64,000 nucleotides of DNA from Leptothrix sp. (in: b-proteobacteria) (GCA_013822685.1 PNKV01000006.1:1-64000); one strand, 5' to 3'. Positions 49,757 through 59,082 are shown, counted from the stretch's first letter. Made by a program: numbers and translations. Notes: generated by a model not told the origin, from the letters alone.

Positions 49757-49951
49757 TCATTCCCTGATGCCCAGGCTTCGCCAACTGGCAACCTCGCGCT
49801 CGGCGGCGTCCTCCGGCCCCAGGCTGGGAGAGTCGCACCAAATGTCGGCGGCCAACTGCTCGGCCTCATCAGGGCTCAGGCTGGGGCGGAAGGCCCGCAG
49901 CTCGGCAGAGCAGCGGTCAATCCAGGCGTCACGCTCGTCATCATCATTCAT
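49757..49951 (-). CDS. Small acidic protein, function unknown
   Basis: 64 residues, rich in Asp and Glu: MNDDDERDAWIDRCSAELRA ... DEAEQLAADIWCDSPSLGPEDAAEREVASW. Predicted soluble and helical, with two Cys. Start ATG 49951; an upstream GTG/ATG extension of seven codons is possible. No family recognised; codon use fits the surrounding genes. Confidence 0.5.
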   Translation of the reverse strand: MNDDDERDAWIDRCSAELRAFRPSLSPDEAEQLAADIWCDSPSLGPEDAAEREVASWRSLGIRE

Positions 49952-50088
49952 GGTGATACACCGTGTGAGCACTCGCGCAGTGCTGGTCGTGTCCAGTCTA
50001 GCCCGAGGTGCAGCATCCGTGCCAGGAATCTACCCAGGCGTGGGCTTCAAGCACAATCGTCGCGCACAGCGTGCTCAAGGAGATTGAA

Positions 50089-51870
50089 TTGGATTGGAGT
50101 CAAGAGCTGGTTGCCAGCCTGGTGTGGTTGGCCAAGGCGTTTGCGCTCACCAGCGTGGGGTTTGTGGCCGTGGGGTTTGTCGTCACGCGCAGCACACGTT
50201 GGGGGCGCCAGTTCCTGCGCCTGGGCTGGCCCTACCTGACGCCCCGCCGCAGTTGGAAACCCACACTCACCGTGGCCCTGATCCTGTTCCTGGCGATGTT
50301 CTCGGTGCGCATGAACGTGCTGTTCTCGCTTTGGTACAACGGCTTTTACAGTGCCTTGCAGGCCTTGGACCAAAAGGCTTTCTGGTTCTTCCTGGGCATC
50401 TTCAGCATCCTGGCCGCGGTGCATGTGCTTCGCTTGCTGCTCAACGCTTATGTGAGCCAGGCCTTCGACATCGACTGGCGCACCTGGCTGAACGAACGGC
50501 TCACCAAAGATTGGCTGGAGGGCGACGCCTACTACCGCGGCCACTTCTTGAACGAACCGGTGGACAACCCTGACCAGCGCATCCAGCAGGACATCACCAC
50601 CTTTGTCACCTCATCGCGCAAGCTGTCGATCGGCACGGCCGATGCGGTCGTCTCGCTGGTGGCTTTCACGGGCATGCTGTGGGGCTTGTCTGGCGCCTTG
50701 GCCATCATGGGGGTGGAGGTGCCGCGGGCCATGGTCTTCCTGGTCTACATCTATGTGATCGTGGTCACGGTGGTGGCTTTCAAGCTGGGCCGACCCCTGA
50801 TCAGCCTGAATTTTTTGAACGAACGGCTGAGCGCCAACTTTCGGTACGCCCTCATGCGCTTGCGCGAGAACGCCGAGAACATCGCCTTCTACCAAGGCGA
50901 ACATGTGGAACGCACCACCCTCATGAACCGCTTTGCGGCGGTCATCGCCAATGTGTGGGCGCTGCTGTTCAGGAGCTTGAAGTTCGATGGCTTCAACCTG
51001 GCCGCCAACCAGCTGGCCGTGGTGTTTCCCTTCATCCTGCAGGCGCCTCGGTTCTTCAGCGGGGCCATCAAGCTGGGCGACGTGATGCAGACCTCGCAGG
51101 CCTTTGGGCAGGTGCAAGATGCGCTGTCGTTCTTTCGCATGTCCTACGATGAGTTCGCGCAATACCGCGCGGCCCTCGACCGCCTGACCGGCTTCATGGA
51201 CGCCAACCAGCAGGCGCGTGCGCTGCCCAGCATCCAGGTGAACAGTCGCGACGATGCCTTGGTGATGGATGGCGTGGGTGTGTCGCGCCCCGATGGTCGC
51301 CCCTTGGTGCAGGGCCTGAACCTCACACTGCAGGCGGGCCAGAGCATGCTGATCAAGGGGGCCTCGGGCAGCGGCAAGACCACGCTGCTGCGCACCCTGG
51401 CAGGGCTTTGGCCCCATGCCCAGGGTCAGGTCGACCGGCCGGTGGGGCCCCATGCCTTGTTCTTGTCGCAACGCCCTTACCTGCCATTGGGCAACTTGCG
51501 CAGCGCCTTGATCTACCCCTCCTTGCTGCTGGACGACGCCTTGATCAAGGATGCCCTCGTCAAGGTGCAACTGGGCCATTTGCAAGGCCACCTGGACGAA
51601 CCGGCCGACTGGTCCAGCATCCTGTCGCTGGGCGAGCAGCAGCGCCTGGCTTTTGCCCGCGTGCTGCTGAACCAGCCGCGCATCGCCTTCCTGGACGAAG
51701 CCACCTCGGCCACCGATGAAGGCTTGGAGCACGCGCTGTACACCTTGTTGCGCAAGGAGCTGCCGCACTGCATGCTGGTGAGCGTTGGCCATCGCAGCAC
51801 GCTGGACGCCTTTCACTCTCACCAGCTGGCCTTGAACCCTGGCGGCCAATGGGCCTTCACCGCGGCCTGA
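50089..51870 (+). CDS. ABC transporter, fused membrane and ATPase domains, SbmA/BacA-like
   Basis: 594 residues. N-terminal ABC_membrane_2-type domain with about six helices (AKAFALTSVGFVAVGF to VVFPFILQAP) and the family segment FDIDWRTWLNERLTKDWLEGDAYY, then an ATPase with Walker A GASGSGKTT, signature LSLGEQQRLAFAR and Walker B IAFLDEATSA. Relatives (YddA, Rv1819c, BacA/SbmA) move peptides or cobalamin-like molecules. The start is most likely TTG 50089 (LDWSQELVA), because AAGGAG (50077-50082) lies exactly 6 bases upstream; no ATG is in good position. The homologues include bacteroid and antimicrobial-peptide importers, but direction and substrate are not determined here. Confidence 0.88.
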   Translation: MDWSQELVASLVWLAKAFALTSVGFVAVGFVVTRSTRWGRQFLRLGWPYLTPRRSWKPTLTVALILFLAMFSVRMNVLFSLWYNGFYSALQALDQKAFWFFLGIFSILAAVHVLRLLLNAYVSQAFDIDWRTWLNERLTKDWLEGDAYYRGHFLNEPVDNPDQRIQQDITTFVTSSRKLSIGTADAVVSLVAFTGMLWGLSGALAIMGVEVPRAMVFLVYIYVIVVTVVAFKLGRPLISLNFLNERLSANFRYALMRLRENAENIAFYQGEHVERTTLMNRFAAVIANVWALLFRSLKFDGFNLAANQLAVVFPFILQAPRFFSGAIKLGDVMQTSQAFGQVQDALSFFRMSYDEFAQYRAALDRLTGFMDANQQARALPSIQVNSRDDALVMDGVGVSRPDGRPLVQGLNLTLQAGQSMLIKGASGSGKTTLLRTLAGLWPHAQGQVDRPVGPHALFLSQRPYLPLGNLRSALIYPSLLLDDALIKDALVKVQLGHLQGHLDEPADWSSILSLGEQQRLAFARVLLNQPRIAFLDEATSATDEGLEHALYTLLRKELPHCMLVSVGHRSTLDAFHSHQLALNPGGQWAFTAA

Positions 51871-51951
51871 CAGTGGGTGGCGGTGTAGGATCATGGGCAA
51901 GCTTTGACCTGCCCTTGGCGGTCTGTCCTCCCTCCTTGATTTGTTGCCACC

Positions 51952-52407
51952 ATGTCCATCCAAGACCGCCTCAACACCTTGGGCATCACGCTGCCCCCCG
52001 TGGCTGTGCCAGCCGCCTCTTACCTGCCCTTCATGCGCACGGGCAACCTGGTGTTCTTGTCGGGCCACATTGCCAAGAAAGATGGGCAAGTGTGGGTGGG
52101 TCAGCTGGGCAAAACCATGACCACCGCCGAAGGCCAGGAGGCCGCGCGCGCCGTGGCCATCGACCTGATGGGCACGCTGCAGGTCGCCGCGGGCGGCCTC
52201 GACAAGGTGGTGCGCATCGTCAAGGTGATGAGCCTGGTCAACAGCGCCCCTGATTTCACCGAGCACCACCTGGTCACCAATGGCTGCTCCGAGCTGATCG
52301 CCCAAGTGTTTGGCGAGCCCGGCCGCCATGCACGCAGCGCTTTTGGTGTGGCGCAGATTCCGCTGGGCGCTTGCGTCGAGATCGAACTCATCGCCGAAGT
52401 GGCCTGA
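51952..52407 (+). CDS. RidA family protein
   Basis: 151 residues, matching the long RidA (YjgF/YER057c) group. Core SGHIAKKDGQVWVGQLGKTM and the conserved Arg in RSAFGVAQIPLGACVEIE, the residue that deaminates reactive 2-aminoacrylate in RidA. Cytoplasmic trimer expected. ATG 51952 lies 82 bp after the ABC gene; dsbB starts three bases after its stop, so they form an operon. Confidence 0.92.
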   Translation: MSIQDRLNTLGITLPPVAVPAASYLPFMRTGNLVFLSGHIAKKDGQVWVGQLGKTMTTAEGQEAARAVAIDLMGTLQVAAGGLDKVVRIVKVMSLVNSAPDFTEHHLVTNGCSELIAQVFGEPGRHARSAFGVAQIPLGACVEIELIAEVA

Positions 52408-52410
52408 CCA

Positions 52411-52914
52411 ATGGATTCGCGCCTTCACCGTTCGCCCGCCACATCGCTCCGCAAGGTGCTGGCCCTGGTCGCGCTGGCCTGCCTGGCGGCCGTGGGCTTT
52501 GCCATGTTTGCCCAGTACAAGCTGGACATGCAGCCCTGCCCCTGGTGCATCTTGCAACGCGTGCAATTCTTGCTGATCGCCATCCTGGCCGGGCTGGGCG
52601 CTTTGGTCGGTGGCCGTGTGATCACCGTGCTGTCGTCATTGCTCATCGTGGCGACTGCGGCTTCCGGCGTCGCCTCGGCCTGGTACCAGCACTTTGTGGC
52701 TGCCAAAACCTCGTCCTGCAACCTGACCTTGGCCGACCGCATCGTCGCCAGCCTGCACCTGGACACCGCCTTGCCCGCGGCCTTTGAAGTGCGCGCCTCG
52801 TGCGCTGATGCGGCCACCAAGCTGGTCGGCGTGCCTTTTGAATTCTGGAGCCTGGCCTTGTTCGTGGTGCTGGGCCTGGCAGGCCTGTGGTGCGCCCTGC
52901 GCGCACGCGGCTGA
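52411..52914 (+). CDS. dsbB: Disulfide bond formation protein B
   Basis: Inner-membrane quinone reductase of 167 residues that re-oxidises DsbA. Four membrane helices; first active-site pair CPWC in MQPCPWCILQRVQFLL; second periplasmic pair Cys in KTSSCNL and RASCADA. ATG 52411 three bases after ridA; pabBC follows after 19 bp. No dsbA in the window. Confidence 0.94.
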   Translation: MDSRLHRSPATSLRKVLALVALACLAAVGFAMFAQYKLDMQPCPWCILQRVQFLLIAILAGLGALVGGRVITVLSSLLIVATAASGVASAWYQHFVAAKTSSCNLTLADRIVASLHLDTALPAAFEVRASCADAATKLVGVPFEFWSLALFVVLGLAGLWCALRARG

Positions 52915-52933
52915 AACCTGCCACCCCATTGGC

Positions 52934-54736
52934 ATGAGCATCCGTGGGGCACCTTCGCCAGCGCCGGTGGCCTTGCTTGATTTCCCGGCGGCCCAAGGTG
53001 GCCGCCAACGGCACGCATTTGGGCCAGCGCTGACCTGGCTGGTGGCCACCGAACTGGCCGAAGTGCGCAACATCATTGACGCGGCGCACGAGCAAGCTCG
53101 CCAAGGCCGTTGGTGCCTGGGCTGGGTCGCCTATGAGGCCGCACCCGCTTTTGACGACCACCTGCCCGTTTGTGCGCCCCAGCCAGGCCAAGCGCTGGCC
53201 ATGTTCGCCGTGTTCGACCAGGCCCTGGCTTGGCCAATGGCAGCCCAGCAAAGCGCCTGGCAAACCGCACCTTGGCATTCCACTTTGAGCCCCCACGCCT
53301 TCACGGCCCAGGTAGAGGCCATCCATGAGTTGATCCGTGCGGGCGAGGTCTACCAGATCAACCTGACAACGCCACTGCGCAGCCGGCTGGAGCCTCAAGC
53401 CATCGAGACCGCACTGCAGTACTTCCACGCCCTGCACCGCAGCCAGCCCGATGGCTACGCCGTGTACCTGGATGCCACCGCGCAACCCGCCACCGCAGGC
53501 CTCAGCCATGTGCTGAGTGTGTCGCCCGAGTTGTTCTTTCACTGGCAAGGCGACCACATCACCACCCGCCCCATGAAAGGCACGGCAGCGCGTGGCCCCA
53601 CGCCCGATGAAGACGCGGCCGCCGCCCGGCACTTGCAGACCAGCGACAAGGAGCGGGCCGAGAACCTGATGATCGTCGACCTGCTGCGCAACGACCTCTC
53701 GCGCATTGCCCAGGTAGGCTCGGTGCAAGTGCCTTCGCTGTTCGATGTGCAGGCCTTGCCCACGGTCTGGCAGATGACCTCGACCGTGCAGGCGCGCACG
53801 CGCGAAGGCCTGCGGCTGTCCGATGTGTTCGCGGCGCTTTTTCCGTGCGGCTCGATCACGGGCGCGCCCAAGCGGCGGGCCATGCACCACATTGCCGCCC
53901 TGGAAGGCGCGCCCCGGGGCGTGTATTGCGGTGCCGTGGGCCTGATGGCACCGGGCGGCGAGGTGACCTTCAACGTGCCCATCCGCACCGTGGTCTTGCA
54001 GCCAGGCATGCAAGCCGGGTGGGATGCCCGCTGTGGCATTGGCAGCGGCATCACCCTGGACGCCACGGCCGAGGCCGAAGCCAAGGAATGGCGGCACAAG
54101 CAGGCCTTCCTGAAACGGGCTGCCCAACCTTTCGAACTGCTGGAATCGCTGAGGCTGGAAGAGGGTCGTATCCCCCGGCTGGACGCGCACCTTCAGCGCC
54201 TGGCGCGGGCGGCCAGCCACTTTGGATTTCCGCTGGACGTCGCAGCGGTCCGCAGTGCCTTGACTCATCATGCACAGGCCCATCCTCAAGGCATTCACAA
54301 GGTCCGCCTGCTGCTGGATGCCCAAGGTCAGGCCATCTGTGAATCCAGTCCCCTCGCCCTGAGCCCGTCACCCATTCACGTCGCACTGGCAGCCTATGCC
54401 ATGCCCTTGGCCGACGAGTTCATTGCCCATAAGACCACCCAACGCAGCGCGTATACGCCGTTCAGCCCACCGGCCGGCTGCTTCGACACGCTGCTGTGGA
54501 ACAGCCAAGGCGAAGTCACCGAGTTCACCATTGGCAACGTGGCGGTGAAGCTGGGCGGCGAGTGGTTCACACCGCCTTTGTCGGCAGGGTTGCTGCCAGG
54601 GGTGATGCGGGAAACGCTGCTGGCCGAAGGCCGCCTGCGCGAACGCACCGTCAGGGTGGATGAACTCACCGACGCCGAGGGGCTGGCGCTGCTCAACAGC
54701 GTGCGCGGTTGGCTTGACGTCGAGCTCATGCGCTGA
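52934..54736 (+). CDS. pabBC: Fused aminodeoxychorismate synthase component I and 4-amino-4-deoxychorismate lyase
   Basis: 600 residues. The N-terminal chorismate-binding domain has GEVYQINLTTPL, LFPCGSITGAPKRRAM and CGIGSGITLDATAEAE (PabB; residues 1 to about 390). Residues about 400-600 are a PLP fold type IV aminotransferase/lyase domain (FELLESLRLEEGRIPRLDAHLQRLARA, AHKTTQRSAYTPF with the likely PLP lysine, VTEFTIGNVAVKL), equivalent to PabC. Together they convert chorismate plus ammonia to 4-aminobenzoate for folate; the glutamine amidotransferase PabA is elsewhere. Start ATG 52934. Such PabB-PabC fusions are known in other bacteria. Confidence 0.94.
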   Translation: MSIRGAPSPAPVALLDFPAAQGGRQRHAFGPALTWLVATELAEVRNIIDAAHEQARQGRWCLGWVAYEAAPAFDDHLPVCAPQPGQALAMFAVFDQALAWPMAAQQSAWQTAPWHSTLSPHAFTAQVEAIHELIRAGEVYQINLTTPLRSRLEPQAIETALQYFHALHRSQPDGYAVYLDATAQPATAGLSHVLSVSPELFFHWQGDHITTRPMKGTAARGPTPDEDAAAARHLQTSDKERAENLMIVDLLRNDLSRIAQVGSVQVPSLFDVQALPTVWQMTSTVQARTREGLRLSDVFAALFPCGSITGAPKRRAMHHIAALEGAPRGVYCGAVGLMAPGGEVTFNVPIRTVVLQPGMQAGWDARCGIGSGITLDATAEAEAKEWRHKQAFLKRAAQPFELLESLRLEEGRIPRLDAHLQRLARAASHFGFPLDVAAVRSALTHHAQAHPQGIHKVRLLLDAQGQAICESSPLALSPSPIHVALAAYAMPLADEFIAHKTTQRSAYTPFSPPAGCFDTLLWNSQGEVTEFTIGNVAVKLGGEWFTPPLSAGLLPGVMRETLLAEGRLRERTVRVDELTDAEGLALLNSVRGWLDVELMR

Positions 54737-54798
54737 CGGCTCAGAGTCCGGACACACGGGCCCCCATCAAAACCCCTGGTTTTTTCATGGTTTAACGC

Positions 54799-54828
54799 TT
54801 GATGAGCAAAGCCATGCACAATTAATAC
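54799..54828 (+). promoter_or_regulatory. Possible promoter of the fasciclin gene
   Basis: TTGATG (54799-54804), 18-bp spacer, TAATAC (54823-54828). The -10 element lies in the left arm of the palindrome at 54821-54861. Confidence 0.4.
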
Positions 54829-54861
54829 CGATTAGTCACAAAATGACTAATCGGTATTAAT
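54821..54861. promoter_or_regulatory. Perfect 18+18-bp palindrome with 5-base spacer
   Basis: Left arm ATTAATACCGATTAGTCA (54821-54838), spacer CAAAA, right arm TGACTAATCGGTATTAAT (54844-54861), a perfect inverted repeat. It is AT-rich in a GC-rich region and overlaps the putative promoter, ending 31 bp before the fasciclin start codon. It could be an operator for a dimeric regulator or a cruciform-forming site; no T-run, so not a terminator. Confidence 0.75.
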
Positions 54862-54892
54862 CAACCTTAAAACCACTTTCCGGAGATCTGTC

Positions 54893-55465
54893 ATGCGTAC
54901 CATTGCCACATCTGTGCCGTCTCGCCTCAACTCTCTCGCTCTGGGCGGGGCGCTCATTGCCGCCATGGCGGCTTTCAGCCCCATGCAGGCACACGCAACA
55001 GGCGTTTCGCTGTCGGCTTATTTGCAGTGCCGCAACGCGCCGATCACGGAGTTTCCCGGAACCATCGTCGACGCGGCCATTGCCACGCCCGAACTGAGCA
55101 CCCTCGTGAATCTGGTCGTGGCAGCAAACCTGACGGGCCCACTTTCCGGCAAAGGCCCGCTGACTGTTTTCGCGCCCACCAATGCGGCCTTCAACAAGGT
55201 TCCGCCCGCCCTGCTCGGCCTGATCGGCAGCGACACCGGGCTGCTGACTTCCGTGCTGACCTACCACGTCACCCCCGGTACCGTTGATCCCCGCCGCTCG
55301 CTCCTCCCCCACCAGGTCAAGACATTGCAAGGACAAAGCGTGTTCGTGGGATTTGACGCCGACGGGGCTTCAGTCAACCAATCTGTGGCCGCCTGCAAGG
55401 GCGTGAAAACCACCAACGGCACGGTGTGGATCATCGACAGCGTGCTGCTGCCTCAGTTCAAGTGA
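54893..55465 (+). CDS. Secreted fasciclin domain protein
   Basis: 190 residues. Signal peptide of about 35 residues (LALGGALIAAMAAFSPMQAHA), then one fasciclin (FAS1) domain with TIVDAAIATPELSTLVNLVVAANLTGPLSGKGPLTVFAPTNAAF and LTYHVTPGTV, ending GTVWIIDSVLLPQFK. Bacterial FAS1 proteins act in adhesion or as periplasmic and secreted proteins of unknown role. A good GGAGAT ribosome binding site precedes ATG 54893. Two Cys (about residues 44 and 173) may form a disulfide. Regulated perhaps through the palindrome upstream. Confidence 0.9.
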   Translation: MRTIATSVPSRLNSLALGGALIAAMAAFSPMQAHATGVSLSAYLQCRNAPITEFPGTIVDAAIATPELSTLVNLVVAANLTGPLSGKGPLTVFAPTNAAFNKVPPALLGLIGSDTGLLTSVLTYHVTPGTVDPRRSLLPHQVKTLQGQSVFVGFDADGASVNQSVAACKGVKTTNGTVWIIDSVLLPQFK

Positions 55466-55479
55466 ACTGAGCACCTCAC

Positions 55480-55520
55480 AGGGTTGACCGCGCCGGGCCT
55501 GATCCAGGCGCGTCAACCCT
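55480..55520 (+). terminator. Possible terminator hairpin after the fasciclin gene
   Basis: AGGGTTGAC (55480-55488), one bulged C, GCGCC / GGCGC (55507-55511), GTCAACCCT (55512-55520), loop 55495-55506. No T-run follows, so termination is uncertain. Confidence 0.4.
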
Positions 55521-55558
55521 GGCAGACTTCTGTTCTTGCCTTTTGAGAACTGATCACC

Positions 55559-55966
55559 ATGCGTCTGCTCCACACCATGCTGCGGGTCACCAACCTGCAA
55601 CGTTCGATTGATTTTTACACCCAGGTGCTCGGCATGACCTTGCTGCGCACCACCGACCGGCCCGAGCAGCAATACAGCCTGTCATTCCTGGCTTTTGGCG
55701 GCGGCAACCCCCATCAGGCCGAGCTGGAGTTGACCTACAACTACGGCGTGGACCAATACGAGATGGGCACGGCCTATGGCCACATCGCCATTGGCGTCGA
55801 CGACATCGTGGCCACCTGCCAGGCGGTGCGCGACAAGGCCGTGGCCTTGGGCGGCGCCATCACGCGCGAGCCGGGCCCCGTGAAGGGTGGCAACACGGTG
55901 ATCGCCTTCATCACCGATCCGGATGGCTACAAAATTGAGTTAATCGAGCGGACCATCACGGATTGA
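55559..55966 (+). CDS. gloA: Lactoylglutathione lyase (glyoxalase I)
   Basis: 135 residues. Detoxifies methylglyoxal as its glutathione hemithioacetal. Metal ligands are seen as His5 (LLHTMLRV), Glu in ELELTYN, His in YGHIAIGV and Glu in YKIELIE. Length and pattern fit the short, nickel-type bacterial enzyme. Convergent with aroC, 5 bp apart. Confidence 0.95.
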   Translation: MRLLHTMLRVTNLQRSIDFYTQVLGMTLLRTTDRPEQQYSLSFLAFGGGNPHQAELELTYNYGVDQYEMGTAYGHIAIGVDDIVATCQAVRDKAVALGGAITREPGPVKGGNTVIAFITDPDGYKIELIERTITD

Positions 55967-55971
55967 GCGGG

Positions 55972-57075
55972 TCACTCAGGGCGTTGCGCCGCGATTTGCG
56001 GCGTGCTCACCACCACGTCGGCGCACTGCGCCCGGTGCATCAACACATGGTCGATCAGCACCAGGGCCAGCATGGCCTCGGCGATGGGCGTGGCGCGGAT
56101 GCCCACGCAAGGGTCGTGGCGCCCGAAAGTCTCCACCGTGGCGGGCTGCCCCTCCAGGTCAATGGACTGGCGCGGCACGCGGATTGAGCTGGTGGGCTTG
56201 ATGGCGATAGACACGCGCAGATCCTGCCCGGTCGAGATGCCGCCCAAGACGCCACCCGCGTGGTTCGAGCCAAAGCCTTCCGGCGTCAGCTCGTCGCCAT
56301 GCTCGCTGCCCTTCTGGGCCACCACGCCAAAGCCATCGCCAATCTCCACGCCCTTGACGGCGTTGATGCCCATCATGGCGTAGGCGATGTCGGCGTCCAG
56401 CTTGTCGAACAAAGGTGCACCCAGGCCCACGGGCACATTGGTGGCTTCGACCGTCAGGCGCGCACCGCAGGAGTCACCCTCCTTGCGCAGGGCGTCCATG
56501 TAGTCTTCCAACGCCTGGATCTGGCTGGTGTTAGGCGCGAAGAACGGGTTGTTGTGCACGTGCTCCCAGCCCTCGAAGGCGATGGGCACATTGCCCAGCT
56601 GGGTCATGCAGCCGCGGAACTCGGTGCCGAACTGCTCGCGCAACCACTTCTTGGCCACGGCACCGGCCGCCACCATGGGCGCGGTCAGGCGGGCTGACGA
56701 GCGGCCACCACCGCGCGGATCGCGCAGGCCGTACTTGTGCCAGTAGGTGTAGTCGGCATGCCCAGGGCGGAAGGTCTGCAGGATGTTGCCGTAGTCCTTG
56801 CTGCGCTGGTCGGTGTTGCGGATCAGCAGGGCAATGGGCGCCCCGGTGGTCTTGCCTTCATACACACCGCTGAGGATCTCGACCGCGTCAGGCTCATTGC
56901 GCTGGGTGACGTGGCGGGAAGTGCCGGGACGGCGGCGGTCCAGTTCGGGCTGGATGTCGGCTTCAGACAAAATCATGCCGGGAGGGCACCCGTCGATCAC
57001 GCAGCCGATGGCCGGGCCATGCGACTCGCCGAAATTGGTGACGGAAAACAGAAGTCCGAGGGTGCTGCCAGCCAT
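55972..57075 (-). CDS. aroC: Chorismate synthase
   Basis: 367 residues. Converts 5-enolpyruvylshikimate-3-phosphate to chorismate with reduced FMN. Motifs: [51 protein letters not shown] and EVAFKPTSSI-like [37 protein letters not shown]. Start ATG 57075 (MAGSTLG); the frame is open upstream without support. Confidence 0.97.
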   Translation of the reverse strand: MAGSTLGLLFSVTNFGESHGPAIGCVIDGCPPGMILSEADIQPELDRRRPGTSRHVTQRNEPDAVEILSGVYEGKTTGAPIALLIRNTDQRSKDYGNILQTFRPGHADYTYWHKYGLRDPRGGGRSSARLTAPMVAAGAVAKKWLREQFGTEFRGCMTQLGNVPIAFEGWEHVHNNPFFAPNTSQIQALEDYMDALRKEGDSCGARLTVEATNVPVGLGAPLFDKLDADIAYAMMGINAVKGVEIGDGFGVVAQKGSEHGDELTPEGFGSNHAGGVLGGISTGQDLRVSIAIKPTSSIRVPRQSIDLEGQPATVETFGRHDPCVGIRATPIAEAMLALVLIDHVLMHRAQCADVVVSTPQIAAQRPE

Positions 57076-57131
57076 TGCGCGAACCAGGTAATTGCGAAAA
57101 ACGCGAGACCGCCATTGTCCCCCATGACGAC

Positions 57132-57155
57132 AACGCCCGGACAAAGCCGGGCGTT
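57132..57155 (-). terminator. Hairpin between the CBS gene and aroC
   Basis: AACGCCCGG / CCGGGCGTT, 9-bp perfect stem with a 6-base loop. It lies downstream of the CBS gene (both genes on the minus strand). The T-run is better on the plus strand than on the minus strand, so it may be weak or bidirectional. Confidence 0.4.
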
Positions 57156-57175
57156 TTGGGTGGAAGCGCAGTGCT

Positions 57176-57643
57176 TCAGAGCAAGGCTTGGCGCTCGCCG
57201 GCTTCTTCTTCCACCGGCCAGTCGCGGATGTAGGCCTTGAGCATGCGGTTTTCGAAATCCTGGCTGTCCACCACGGCTTTGGCCACGTCGTAGAACGACA
57301 TCACGCCCATCAATGTTTTTTGCGTCATGACGGGCATGTAGCGGGCATGGCGGCTGAGCATCATGCGGCGCACTTCGTCGATCTCGGTGTCGGGGGTGCA
57401 GGTGAGCGGGTGGTCGTCCATCACCGAGCGCACGCGGGTGTCGCCAATGACACCACCGTTGCGCACCACGGCCTGGATCACCTCGCGGAAGGTCAGCATG
57501 CCAACCACGTCGCCGTGGTCCATCACGACCAGGGAGCCGATGTCGAACTGGGCCATGGTGTTGACCGCCTCGGACAGGGGTTGTTCAGGCTGCACGGTGT
57601 AGAGCGTGCTGCCTTTGACTCGCAGGATGTCGCTGACTTTCAT
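57176..57643 (-). CDS. CBS domain-containing protein
   Basis: 155 residues, two CBS motifs ([30 protein letters not shown] and [25 protein letters not shown]), forming one Bateman module that would bind adenosyl nucleotides. No other domain. Start ATG 57643 has a GGAG ribosome binding site; the frame continues ten codons upstream. Function not known; several Burkholderiales carry such free-standing CBS proteins. Confidence 0.9.
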   Translation of the reverse strand: MKVSDILRVKGSTLYTVQPEQPLSEAVNTMAQFDIGSLVVMDHGDVVGMLTFREVIQAVVRNGGVIGDTRVRSVMDDHPLTCTPDTEIDEVRRMMLSRHARYMPVMTQKTLMGVMSFYDVAKAVVDSQDFENRMLKAYIRDWPVEEEAGERQALL

Positions 57644-57840
57644 GGTCGGTCTCCTCTTGTTCAGGGGTTGCACAGTGCGTCTGACGCTGTTGAGTCATAT
57701 TGCCGCAATATGTGGCAAACGCCAATGGGTGATCAGGCTCAAACGCGCGCAAATTCAAGGCTTTTGAGGCGCAAACCGTGGCTGAATGCCCATCCAGATG
57801 ATCACTGGCTGGGGTTCACCCTGACTTGCGCCACACAGGA

Positions 57841-59082
57841 TCAGTTCAGGGATTGTCGCAGGGTCAGTTCGTCCAATTTGGCGGCCGCCCAGAATCCATC
57901 CGTGAAACCATCGGGCTTGAGCAAAAGGCGCCCGACCAGTGGCGCCATGACCGTCTGGTCAGGATCGCACAGCAGCACAAAACGGCCCCCGCCTTCGGCA
58001 TCGGGCTCGTCGAGACGCGCCACCCAGTCCAGCTCGACCAAGGTTTCCAGAACGGGCTCGATCTGCAACGGATCGGTGCGCAGCAAGGCCGCCAGCGCCT
58101 CCGCCGAATAGCCCTTTGGCTGTTCGTGCTGCACCGTGGCCAAGGCCTTGAGCAAGGCCAAGCTGAGCTGGAAGCGGTGTCCCGGCGTATCGGGCCAACG
58201 CTTCACCCGCGACAACAAGCTGGGCGTGTAGGCCGCGATCACCGCGCCCATCAGCACGATCACCCAGCTCAGATAGATCCAGACCAGGAAGATGGGCACG
58301 GCCGCGAACGCACCATAAATGGTCGAGTAGATCGGCACCTTGCTCAGGTACAGGGCCAACACCTTTTGCCCCAGCTCAAGGGTGCCCGACACGAACAAGG
58401 CCCCGCCCCAGGCGTGCTCCCAGCGCACATGCGTGTTGGGCACGAAGCGAAACAGCGCGGCAAATCCGCCGGTCTGCAGGGCGAACACAATCAATCCCAG
58501 GAAAAACTCGATGCCGCCGGGCAACTCGTCCACCAAGCCCCTGGAGGCCGACAACAGGTATGAGGTCACCGACAAGCTGGCGCCCAGCACCAGCGGCCCC
58601 AAGGTCAGCGCCGACCAATACACCAGCACCTTCTGCGCCACTGGCCGGGGCGTGCGCACCCGCCAGATCGCGTTCAGGGTGCGGTCGATGGTCAGCATCA
58701 GCGCCAGCGCGGTCACCGCCAGGACGATCAGCCCCATGCCGCCCAACTGGCTGGCCTTGAGCGCGAACTTGGTCAGCGACAGCAGCACGGGCTTGGCGAT
58801 GGCATCGGGCACGAAGCCCTGGATGAACTGCAACTCCAGGGTTTTGCGAAAGCGAGCGAACACCGGGAAGGCGCTGAACAGGGCCAGCATCACCGTGAAC
58901 AGTGGCACCAAGGCGATCGTGGTGGTGAAGGTCAGGCTGCCCGCGGTCACGCCCAGGCGGTCCTCCCGAAAGCGCTGCCGCAAGGTCACCAGGGTCTCGG
59001 CCCAGGGCCACTGCTTCAACGCCAGGATCAGGGTCGACCAACGCTGGTGCGCCGCCTTCCACACAGTCAATTTCGAAATCAT
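57841..59082 (-). CDS. YihY/BrkB family inner-membrane protein
   Basis: 413 residues. Six membrane helices between about 40 and 290, with family segments VTAGSLTFTTTIALVPLFTVMLA, TIDRTLNAIWRV and KVPIYSTIYGAFAAVPIFLVWIYLSWVIVLMGAVIAA. The C-terminal 120 residues are soluble and winged-helix-like (YSAEALAALLRTDPLQIEPVLETLVELDWV). Once thought to be RNase BN; now the role in the membrane is unsettled. Start ATG 59082; only 18 bp from the DUF2069 start on the other strand. Confidence 0.9.
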   Translation of the reverse strand: MISKLTVWKAAHQRWSTLILALKQWPWAETLVTLRQRFREDRLGVTAGSLTFTTTIALVPLFTVMLALFSAFPVFARFRKTLELQFIQGFVPDAIAKPVLLSLTKFALKASQLGGMGLIVLAVTALALMLTIDRTLNAIWRVRTPRPVAQKVLVYWSALTLGPLVLGASLSVTSYLLSASRGLVDELPGGIEFFLGLIVFALQTGGFAALFRFVPNTHVRWEHAWGGALFVSGTLELGQKVLALYLSKVPIYSTIYGAFAAVPIFLVWIYLSWVIVLMGAVIAAYTPSLLSRVKRWPDTPGHRFQLSLALLKALATVQHEQPKGYSAEALAALLRTDPLQIEPVLETLVELDWVARLDEPDAEGGGRFVLLCDPDQTVMAPLVGRLLLKPDGFTDGFWAAAKLDELTLRQSLN

